Positions 34,149 through 40,810 of a DNA stretch of 64,000 bases are shown in pieces; position 1 is the stretch's first letter; each line of letters starts with the position of its first letter. Under the pieces are notes generated by a model. It was not told the origin of the DNA. It searched no databases and saw only the letters and a program-made list of their open reading frames with translations. A program made the position numbers and the translations under genes. Source of the DNA: Mycolicibacterium vulneris (lineage in GTDB: Bacteria > Actinomycetota > Actinomycetes > Mycobacteriales > Mycobacteriaceae); the NCBI RefSeq assembly GCF_002104765.1, contig NZ_NCXM01000003.1, forward strand, positions 186,001 to 250,000. The letters run 5' to 3'.

Positions 34149-34397
34149 CTAGCTGAAAAACTTCCGCGCCTCGCCGACTCGCTGCAACAGGCCTCGAATC
34201 TCCGCCGCTACCAAAGTGGTCGGAGCCGGACGATATCCCGCCTCGAGGAGACGCATAGGGGCGCCGACCTGCACCAGATCGACCACCGCTCCCCGGACTA
34301 TTTGCGCGAGACGCCCTAGCGGCCACATCCGCGCCGATGACCGGCGGTGGACACGCATAAACGGTAACAACGCCGGCACGCCGACACAAGACATCAA
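34149..34397 (-). CDS. small hypothetical protein upstream of tnsA
   Basis: 82 aa, ATG-ATG start at 34397, stop 50 bp before the likely tnsA start. The residue mix looks like a real protein (RLAQIVRGAVVDLVQVGAPMRLLEAGY, then VAAEIRGLLQRVGEARKFFS) and its frame is better than the overlapping upstream extension of tnsA. No family recognised. It would be the first gene of the tns operon; alternatively the region is only leader sequence. Confidence 0.45.
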   Translation of the reverse strand: MMSCVGVPALLPFMRVHRRSSARMWPLGRLAQIVRGAVVDLVQVGAPMRLLEAGYRPAPTTLVAAEIRGLLQRVGEARKFFS

Positions 34398-34417
34398 CTT
34401 GACATAAATGTTGACGG

Positions 34418-34437
34418 TGGCTCCGATATCGGAGCCA
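34418..34437. promoter_or_regulatory. 20-bp perfect palindrome upstream of the tns operon
   Basis: Half-site TGGCTCCGAT followed by its exact reverse complement, 20 bp before the small ORF start and beside TTGACATAAATGTTGAC. Good candidate operator or TnsB-end structure; it is different from the CTACTAGTAG sites used elsewhere in the element. Confidence 0.6.
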
Positions 34438-34590
34438 AAACACTCATTCGTGCGGCTTTGACACCTGCCCTACGACTCCCGAAGGCCGGCAAAATCGCAG
34501 GTGATGACGGGTGCAGCAATGCTCTAGCGGCTAGATAATCTGGCAGAGCCTATTCGCTAATCTTCGTTGCATCTCGACAACTACCTACAG

Positions 34591-35967
34591 TCACCGCGCC
34601 ATGTTGGTGAACCGCGACAGGTGCAGCTGGTGCGCAACCGTCACCGTCTTGGTGGGGCCGTTGCGGTGCTTGGCGAGAATGAAATCCGCCTCACCCCCGC
34701 GCGGGTCGTCGCGCTCGAATGCGTCCGGCCGGTTCAGCAGGATCACCATGTCGGCGTCCTGCTCCAGCGATCCCGACTCACGCAGGTCCGACAGCATCGG
34801 CTTCTTGTCGGTGCGCTGCTCGGGACCGCGGTTGAGCTGGCTGATCGCGACGACGGGAACCTCGAGCTCCTTGGCCAAAAGCTTGAGGTGGCGCGAGAAT
34901 TCGGATACCTCGAGCTGCCGTGACTCGACCTTCTTACCCGACGACATCAGCTGCAGATAATCGACCACGACCAGACGCAGGTCGGATTTCTGCCGCAACC
35001 GGCGCGCCTTGGCGCGGATCTCCATCATCGTCAGGTTCGGCGAGTCGTCGATATACAGTGGCGCCTCGCTGATTTCGCTCATCCGCCGCGCCAGCCGCGT
35101 CCAGTCCTCATCGCTCATGCGACCGGACCGCATGTCCGCGAGCTTGATCTTCGCTTCCGCCGACAGCAGCCGCATCACGATCTCGGACTTGCTCATCTCC
35201 AGCGAGAAGATGACGCTCGCCATGCGGTGCTTGATCGAGCACGACCGCAAAAAATCGAGGCCCAGTGTCGATTTCCCGACTCCAGGCCTGGCCGCCACGA
35301 TGATCATCTGCCCGGCATGCAGACCGTTGGTCACCTCGTCGAGCTCGGTGAAACCGGTCGGCACGCCGCGAGCGACGCCACCGTTCGAGGCGATGGCGTC
35401 GATCTCGTCCATGGTCGGCTGCAGCAGATCCTCGAGGGGGACGAAATCCTCCGACGTCCGGCGCTCGGCCACCTCGTAGATTTCGGCCTGCGCGCGGTCG
35501 ACCACCTCGGCCACGTCGGCTCCCTCGGCGCCCGCGTAGCCGTATTGCACGACTCGTGTGCCGGCCTCCACGAGGCGCCGCAGGAGCGCCTTCTCGGCCA
35601 CGATGGTCGCGTAGTAGCTCGCGTTGGCCGCGGTCGGCACCGTCGAGATCAGCGTGTGTAGATACGGTGCTCCGCCGATGCGGCGCAGCAGGTTGCGGCG
35701 GTCCAGCTCCGCGGCGACCGTCACCGCGTCAGCCGGCTCGCCACGCCCATAAAGGTCGAGGATCGCGTCGTAAACGTTCTGGTGAGCGGGGCGGTAGAAG
35801 TCGCCGGGCCGCAGCCGTTCCAGCACATCGGCGATGGCGTCCTTGCTCAGCAGCATGCCGCCCAGCACCGCCTGTTCGGCCGCCAGGTCCTGCGGTGGCT
35901 GCCGGCCGAAGTCCTCGCTCGGCGGCGAGGAATCCATGCCCGACGCCAAGTCATCGACGACCGCCAC
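34591..35967 (-). CDS. dnaB: replicative DNA helicase DnaB (no intein)
   Basis: 458 aa from GTG 35967 (VAVVDDLASG, as in M. tuberculosis DnaB), behind GAGGAGGG. The N-terminal primase-binding domain (DLAAEQAVLGGMLLSKDAI) is followed by the RecA-like motor: ARPGVGKSTLG, FSLEMSK, VVVDYLQLM, SQLNRG. It unwinds DNA at the fork as a hexamer. M. tuberculosis dnaB carries an intein; here the P-loop region is continuous. The last residues (HLSRFTNMAR) are intact although the transposon lies immediately downstream. Confidence 0.97.
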   Translation of the reverse strand: MAVVDDLASGMDSSPPSEDFGRQPPQDLAAEQAVLGGMLLSKDAIADVLERLRPGDFYRPAHQNVYDAILDLYGRGEPADAVTVAAELDRRNLLRRIGGAPYLHTLISTVPTAANASYYATIVAEKALLRRLVEAGTRVVQYGYAGAEGADVAEVVDRAQAEIYEVAERRTSEDFVPLEDLLQPTMDEIDAIASNGGVARGVPTGFTELDEVTNGLHAGQMIIVAARPGVGKSTLGLDFLRSCSIKHRMASVIFSLEMSKSEIVMRLLSAEAKIKLADMRSGRMSDEDWTRLARRMSEISEAPLYIDDSPNLTMMEIRAKARRLRQKSDLRLVVVDYLQLMSSGKKVESRQLEVSEFSRHLKLLAKELEVPVVAISQLNRGPEQRTDKKPMLSDLRESGSLEQDADMVILLNRPDAFERDDPRGGEADFILAKHRNGPTKTVTVAHQLHLSRFTNMAR

Positions 35968-36178
35968 GGATTCCCTCCTCCCCTGATTCACGCATCCGAA
36001 CATACATTCGATAGTTGACTCGAGCGTAAGTCAAGGTGCTGACAACCTGCGCCCGATGGCACCCGCAAGCCCGGCGCCGGGACGACGTTAAACGTTGCTG
36101 GCTACTAGGCAAAGGGGGTGTTGTTTATGAAGCTGTGCATCGTGTGTGCATAGCCGTCGACACCTGTGTTGAGGGGGG

Positions 36179-36263
36179 TGTGGAGAACCTGTGGATTAAT
36201 GCAAAGGGTTAGGACATCACTGCAGATACCGGCCATACAACGCCATGGAATTCGTGTGGACAA
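36179..36263. promoter_or_regulatory. cluster of DnaA-box-like sequences upstream of dnaB
   Basis: TGTGGAGAA (36179-36187), TGTGGATTA (36190-36198) and TGTGGACAA (36255-36263). The last is the exact complement of the mycobacterial box TTGTCCACA, the first of the C variant TTCTCCACA, and the middle one is one mismatch from TTATCCACA. All are in the same orientation, about 210-290 bp from the dnaB start. DnaA control of dnaB is possible. Confidence 0.5.
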
Positions 36264-36443
36264 GAATCTCTACGGCGTGTCGGGCCAGGTTACTGCCCCG
36301 GGCGTGTTGGCTTTCGGCCGCGTTTTCCCAGCGTTACGGGCCGGTAAAGCGCCCCGGCGAAATACACCCCAGAAATAGTTCGCCGGGGAGCACGTCCGCG
36401 ATCGCTGCCAGCGGAGTGTGGCCGCGTGCCAACAGCACAACGA

Positions 36444-36478
36444 AGCCCGGCGGCAGCCGATCAGGCCATCGCCGGGCT
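36444..36478 (-). terminator. hairpin after rplI
   Basis: Arms AGCCCGGCG and CGCCGGGCT (9 bp, perfect) with a 17-base loop, 20 bp downstream of the rplI stop on the minus strand. No U-run, as is usual in mycobacteria. Likely end of the rpsF-ssb-rpsR-rplI transcript. Confidence 0.6.
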
Positions 36479-36497
36479 CCGAGCAAATGTGGGGCGC

Positions 36498-36956
36498 TTA
36501 GCTCTGCGCGACGACCTCGAGCGCGACCTCGACGTCGACCTCGGGGTGCAGGTGCACCGCCACCGGGTGCGTCCCGACGGCCTTGATGTGCGATTTGGGC
36601 AGCCGCACGATCCGCTTGTCCAAGTTGGGGCCGCCGGCCTTCTTGATCGCCGCGACGACATCGCCGGCCGTCACCGAGCCGAACAGCTTTCCGGAATCGG
36701 CCGCGGTCTTCACCGGCAGCGAGACCGGGCCGAGCGCCTCGATCGCCGTCTTGAGTTCGTTGGCGTGCCCGAGGTCGCGGACCGCCTTGGTTTCGCGGGC
36801 GCGACGGATATCGTCGGCCTGCCTCTGCGCGCCGCGGGAGGCCACGATCGCCAAACCGCGCGGGAGCAGGAAGTTACGGCCGTAACCGTCCTTGACCTCG
36901 ACAGTGTCGCCGACGGTACCAAGGTGGTCGACGTCAGCCGTCAGAATCAGCTTCAT
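36498..36956 (-). CDS. rplI: 50S ribosomal protein L9
   Basis: 152 aa, the same length as the M. tuberculosis protein. N-terminal [35 protein letters not shown] is the L9 signature; a long connecting helix and C-terminal domain follow. Last gene of the rpsF-ssb-rpsR-rplI operon, 31 bp after rpsR. Confidence 0.98.
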   Translation of the reverse strand: MKLILTADVDHLGTVGDTVEVKDGYGRNFLLPRGLAIVASRGAQRQADDIRRARETKAVRDLGHANELKTAIEALGPVSLPVKTAADSGKLFGSVTAGDVVAAIKKAGGPNLDKRIVRLPKSHIKAVGTHPVAVHLHPEVDVEVALEVVAQS

Positions 36957-36987
36957 CGTTTTCGTACTTTCGGTAGGCCTGCGGCGA

Positions 36988-37242
36988 CTATCGCGCCGAG
37001 GAGGTAAAGGGCAGCAGCGCCACTTCGCGGGCGTTCTTCACCGCGATGGCGATGTCACGCTGGTGCTGCACGCAATTGCCGGTGACGCGACGCGCACGGA
37101 TCTTGCCGCGCTCGCTGATGTACGTACGCAGCAGCGCGGTGTCCTTGTAGTCGATCGCTTGACCCTTTTTGGCGCAGAAGACACATTTCCGTGCCTTGAC
37201 CGGCTTTTCCGGAGCCGGCCGCCGCTTGTTGGACTTGGCCAT
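36988..37242 (-). CDS. rpsR: 30S ribosomal protein S18 (zinc-ligand form)
   Basis: 84 aa. Contains CVFCAKKGQ and [11 protein letters not shown], the Cys/His set of the zinc-binding S18 paralogue (rpsR1, Rv0055), as opposed to the Zur-regulated Cys-free paralogue. Third gene of the operon, 43 bp after ssb. Confidence 0.97.
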   Translation of the reverse strand: MAKSNKRRPAPEKPVKARKCVFCAKKGQAIDYKDTALLRTYISERGKIRARRVTGNCVQHQRDIAIAVKNAREVALLPFTSSAR

Positions 37243-37285
37243 GTCTGTTTTTCTTTCCGTTCTCTATTACTGAAGTTTTTTCAAA

Positions 37286-37810
37286 TCAGAAGGGCGGTTC
37301 GTCGTCCCCGCCGCCGAACGAGCCCGACGCGGGGGCGCTGCCCCACGGGTCGTCCGCGGGTGCGCTGCTCGCCGGCGCCGACTGCTGGCGGGATCCGCCA
37401 CCGCCGCCACCGCCGAAGCCGCCGCCACCACCGCCACCGCCGCTGCGGCTGGCCTTGTTGACCTTGGCCGTGGCATACCGCAGCGAAGGGCCGATCTCGT
37501 CGACCTCGACCTCGAAGACGGTGCGCTTCTCACCTTCACGAGTCTCAAAAGAGCGTTGCTTGAGCCGGCCCGTGACAATCACCCGGGCACCACGCGTGAG
37601 GCTTTCCGCGACATTCTCGGCGGCTTCCCGCCAGATGTTGCATCGCAGGAACAGCGCCTCACCGTCTTTCCATTCCCCGCCTTGGCGGTCATAGATCCGG
37701 GGGGTCGACGCCACGGTGAAGTTCGCGACGGCGGCACCCGACGGGGTAAAGCGCAATTCGGGGTCGGCGGTCAGGTTTCCAACAACGGTGATAGTGGTGT
37801 CACCAGCCAC
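37286..37810 (-). CDS. ssb: single-stranded DNA-binding protein
   Basis: 174 aa. OB-fold N terminus ([31 protein letters not shown], ~110 residues), a Gly-rich linker from about residue 120 and the acidic C-terminal tip DDEPPF that docks replication partners. Essential replication/repair protein, in the classic rpsF-ssb-rpsR operon; 126 bp separate it from rpsF. Confidence 0.98.
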   Translation of the reverse strand: MAGDTTITVVGNLTADPELRFTPSGAAVANFTVASTPRIYDRQGGEWKDGEALFLRCNIWREAAENVAESLTRGARVIVTGRLKQRSFETREGEKRTVFEVEVDEIGPSLRYATAKVNKASRSGGGGGGGGFGGGGGGGSRQQSAPASSAPADDPWGSAPASGSFGGGDDEPPF

Positions 37811-37936
37811 AATTTCCTCCTCGTTCCGACCTGTTTCTCGCCGCTCGGGTGGTGGGTGTCATGAGCGTACTTTCGCTGAGCTCTCCACAGCCTAAGCAGG
37901 TGCGCCGACGAGAAGCACGCGACGCAGCCAAGGCTG

Positions 37937-38227
37937 TTAGTGCTTGTCGGTGCGCATCACCTTGGTGCGCAGTACCGACTCGTTGAGGCTCAGCTGGCGG
38001 TCGAGCTCGGACACCGTCGCCGGCTCAGCCTTCAGGTCGACGACGACGTAGATGCCTTCGGCGTGCTTGGCGATCTCGTAGGCCAGACGGCGCCGGCCCC
38101 AAATGTCGACCTTGTCGACGGATCCGCCATCCTTGCGGACGACGTTGAGGAACGTCTCCAAGGACGGGGCAACGGTGCGCTCGTCGAGCGTGGGGTCAAG
38201 AATGACCATGATTTCGTATGGACGCAT
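37937..38227 (-). CDS. rpsF: 30S ribosomal protein S6
   Basis: 96 aa from ATG 38227 ([16 protein letters not shown]), preceded by GGAGGTGGTGAGG; the frame is open for 12 more codons but those include the ribosome binding site. S6 fold intact ([24 protein letters not shown]). First gene of the ribosomal/ssb operon. Confidence 0.98.
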   Translation of the reverse strand: MRPYEIMVILDPTLDERTVAPSLETFLNVVRKDGGSVDKVDIWGRRRLAYEIAKHAEGIYVVVDLKAEPATVSELDRQLSLNESVLRTKVMRTDKH

Positions 38228-38354
38228 GGAAACCTCACCACCTCCTCTGGTCTGTGCGGCCACGGACGTTCCGTGGCAGGAGGGTCGCCTGCGTCGGCAA
38301 CCGCATCAGGCTACCGGATGCCTGACCAGGACCCAAAACGGCTGCTGTCCGCCC

Positions 38355-38666
38355 TCAGAAGCCCGCGCTCGGCGAAATCCCCTGATCGCGAACGGCGTCG
38401 AGGCAACCCTGCCGGTACACGGCCGCATCGTCGAAGCTGTAGTTCTGACCCAATTTGTCTGATTGCTGGCTGTCGCTGCACGCCATGATGGGAAGTTCGC
38501 CGTCCTGCTTTATCAACCGCAGAACGTGAGCGCCGTGACCGGCGTCGTAGCCGCGCTGGTAGGCGACGGGCGGCTTTTGGTTGGCGGGGGCGCAGCCAAC
38601 GATGCTTATTGCCGCCAGAGCGACGGCGAAACTGCCGCAGCTCCAACGCCCGCGCCTGATTCTCAT
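38355..38666 (-). CDS. small predicted lipoprotein, unknown function
   Basis: 103 aa from ATG 38666. Signal peptide with a basic start (RIRRGRW), hydrophobic core (FAVALAAISIVG) and lipobox Cys (VGCA) near residue 25. The mature part of about 78 residues has three Cys and no family I recognise; RGYDAGHGAHVLRLI and YRQGCLDAVRDQG suggest a small secreted DUF732-like domain. It lies between rpsF and the DJ-1 remnant on the same strand. Confidence 0.7.
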   Translation of the reverse strand: MRIRRGRWSCGSFAVALAAISIVGCAPANQKPPVAYQRGYDAGHGAHVLRLIKQDGELPIMACSDSQQSDKLGQNYSFDDAAVYRQGCLDAVRDQGISPSAGF

Positions 38667-38781
38667 AGCGATCGGCACAACCGAACGATACAACTGTGTG
38701 TTGATAACCGCCGGTCAAGGCCACCCGCCTGGTCCGCATCTCGCCCAGCGCCCCGCCCCAGCCTTTGCCGGTAGGGGTTGA

Positions 38782-39173
38782 TCACCTCCGGGATTGCGCG
38801 TATTCGCGCGCCCTGGCCCCGGTCGCGGTCAGTCCGTCCAGCAGGCCGGCCGCGGCCAGCAGCAGCGCGCCGGTGCACACCGAGGTGGTGAACCGGGTAT
38901 TCGGATGCACCCGCTGCAACCAGGCGCGGATCGCTTCGTCCTCAATCAGCCCGCGGGTACCGATGCCGCCGGGGACCACCACGACGTCGGGCGCACCGAT
39001 TTCGTCGAATGCGGTATCGCAGGTGACACCCAGCATCCGTTTTCGGTACGCACCTCACCACGCCGGTGCCCCACGAAAATCACGTCGACCGACGGAATGC
39101 GTTGCAGCACCTCATAGGGTCCGACGGCATCGAGTGCGGTGAACTGCGGGAACAACGGGATGGCGACGAGCAT
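38782..39173 (-). pseudogene. DJ-1/PfpI-family protein (Rv0052 homologue), frameshifted and shortened
   Basis: ATG 39173 overlaps the stop of the glycosyltransferase gene. The first frame (LVAIPLFPQFTALDAVGPYEVLQRIPSVDV...) breaks near 39035, and the fold continues in another frame (DEIGAPDVVVVPGGIGTRG, then FTTSVCTGALLLAAAGLLDGLTAT), which includes the nucleophile-elbow Cys. After GLTAT the sequence goes straight to a short basic tail and a stop at 38782, so roughly the last third of the family domain is missing. Two independent defects make a functional product unlikely, unless one is a sequencing error. Confidence 0.8.
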
Positions 39174-40810
39174 CACGCCGACACCTCCGCGAGCGGCGAT
39201 TCGGTCGCCGGAGCCGATCGCCGCAGCGCCACGGGGCGCAGCCAATCCGGCACCCACCCGGGTGGCGCGTCAGGAGCGCGGTCGAATGGGCCGCCCGCCG
39301 GATCGTCCACCCGCCCGCCCCAGCGCACCAAGTCCTCACCGGGCCGATAGATCTGGCGAATCACCAACGCGCACAACACGATAACCGCGACATCCCGCAG
39401 CAGCACGGTCGTGGTGAAGAACTGTTCGGGCAACGAACGGTTGGGGTTGCCGTACAGGTAATACATCCGCGGCACCCACACCAGTGCGTCGACGGTCATC
39501 CACGCCAGCAGTAGCCGGCGATGCGGCAGCGCGAGCACCGCCAGCGGCACCAGCCACAGCGAGAACTGCGGGCTCCACACCTTATTGGTCAGCAGGAAAG
39601 CGGCGACCACCAGGAAAAGCAGTTGCGGCAATCGTGGCCGTTGCGGGGCGGTCAGCACGATGAATGCGATTGCCGCACAACACGCCACGAACAGCACCGC
39701 GACGACGGTGTTGAGCACCGTCGGCGGCTGCCAGAACCCGAGCTTGGGATCAAACCCCCGCCAGCCGGTGAACGACTTGATCACGTTGTACACCGAGTCC
39801 ATGTCGTCGCCGCGACGGGTGTTGAGCCGGAAGAACTCCGACCAGCCACGCGGAAAGAACACCAGCACGGGCAGGTTCACCAGCAGCCAGGTCACTCCCG
39901 CCGCGACCGTGGTGCGGGCCCACGCACGCAGACGTCCGGTCCGGATTCCCAGCAGCAGCATCGGGCCCAGGAACAGCAGCGGATATAGCTTCGCCGCGGC
40001 GCCCACGCCGATCAGCACCCCGGCCAGCACCGGTTTTCGCCGCGCCCAGGCCAGGAGCCCGGCCATCGCGAAAGCCGTTGCCAGCGCATCGAAGTTGGTG
40101 AATATCTGAAAGATCAGTATTGGGGAGCCGGCCACCAGGGCCGCATCCCAGATCCGCCGCCCGGCCAGGCCGGCGCTCGCCCAAACGGTGGCCAGCCAGG
40201 CCAGTGCCAGCCCGAAAGCCGCGACATCGAAGAACATCACCACCTCGGCGACCACCGGAAGCGGGACGAGCTTGCTCAACGCGGTATAGGTCTTGGCCAG
40301 GGCCATCGACACATACTGATAGATCCCGGTCAGCACCGGATACTCCATGTAGCGCACCGCGGGCTGGCCGTCGTAACGGATCTGCTGGGCGCCGCTCGAG
40401 TCGGTCTCGACCCAGCTCGACTTGTAGGGAAACTTGCCCTGGCTCAACAACTCCGCGCCGTAGAGCGGCACGGTGTCGGAGTAACACAACTCGTAGTAGG
40501 CGCGCTGGTTGTCCCAGTTGGCCACCCGCTGGTCGGCGGCCCCGGTGCCGGTGCTCTGCAGACAGGCCGCCTTCGTCGACCAGCCGAGCGCCAGGAACAC
40601 CAGCGCGATCAAGAACATCACCCGCAGCGGGGTCATCAGCCGGGAGCGGCCGATCAGAGCGTGCCGACCGACCGGTCCGCCGACGACGTCGGCGAGCGCA
40701 GCACCCAGAAAGTCGTTGCGGCTCGGGCAATCTCGGTTGTCGGCGCTGCGCAGATCCGGGGCGAGCCGCTGCGGTGAGGTCGTCGCGCCGTGCTCCGCGG
40801 CGTCGGTCAC
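39173..40810 (-). CDS. GT87-type polyprenol-phosphate glycosyltransferase (Rv0051 homologue)
   Basis: 545 aa integral membrane protein with about 10-12 hydrophobic helices, a cytoplasmic N terminus and a charged C-terminal tail. An Asp-bearing first loop (NWDNQRAYY) and EYPVLTGIYQY match the DUF2029/GT87 family of mannosyltransferases that use polyprenyl-phosphate sugars at the outer membrane face. GTG start overlaps the ponA1 stop (GTGA), as in other mycobacteria. The exact acceptor is unknown. Confidence 0.88.
   Translation of the reverse strand: MTDAAEHGATTSPQRLAPDLRSADNRDCPSRNDFLGAALADVVGGPVGRHALIGRSRLMTPLRVMFLIALVFLALGWSTKAACLQSTGTGAADQRVANWDNQRAYYELCYSDTVPLYGAELLSQGKFPYKSSWVETDSSGAQQIRYDGQPAVRYMEYPVLTGIYQYVSMALAKTYTALSKLVPLPVVAEVVMFFDVAAFGLALAWLATVWASAGLAGRRIWDAALVAGSPILIFQIFTNFDALATAFAMAGLLAWARRKPVLAGVLIGVGAAAKLYPLLFLGPMLLLGIRTGRLRAWARTTVAAGVTWLLVNLPVLVFFPRGWSEFFRLNTRRGDDMDSVYNVIKSFTGWRGFDPKLGFWQPPTVLNTVVAVLFVACCAAIAFIVLTAPQRPRLPQLLFLVVAAFLLTNKVWSPQFSLWLVPLAVLALPHRRLLLAWMTVDALVWVPRMYYLYGNPNRSLPEQFFTTTVLLRDVAVIVLCALVIRQIYRPGEDLVRWGGRVDDPAGGPFDRAPDAPPGWVPDWLRPVALRRSAPATESPLAEVSA

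Larger units (their letters stand above)
20700..34590. mobile_element. Tn7-like transposon beside the 3' end of dnaB (left end uncertain)
   Basis: Contains tnsA, tnsB (DDE transposase), tnsC (AAA+ regulator), two TniQ genes, two XRE regulators, an EspR-like HTH protein, a small protein and a AAA+ ATPase. Base composition is visibly poorer in GC than the flanks, with several AT-rich stretches. The right end must lie between the tnsA side (about 34398) and the dnaB stop codon (34591); sequence ending in ACA occurs at 34587-34589 and TTTGACA at 34457-34463. I found no convincing matching left end or target duplication. The left limit given is where host-like catabolic genes stop; the true end could be further left, with the catabolic genes as cargo. 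Confidence 0.75.
35968..36497. other. dnaB upstream region, no gene
   Basis: 530 bp between the rplI stop and dnaB start. M. tuberculosis has the small gene Rv0057 here; I see no credible equivalent. It holds three DnaA-box-like sites and the rplI terminator hairpin, listed separately. Confidence 0.6.

Noticed and set aside
34149..34443. N-terminal extension of TnsA to ATG 34443
   Set aside because: The added residues are low-complexity Gly/Ser/Arg, and a more protein-like ORF occupies the region in another frame.
34457..34589. Exact right terminus of the transposon (candidates ending at 34463, 34579 or 34589)
   Set aside because: Each ends in ACA, but none has a matching left end or visible target duplication, so no single choice is supported.
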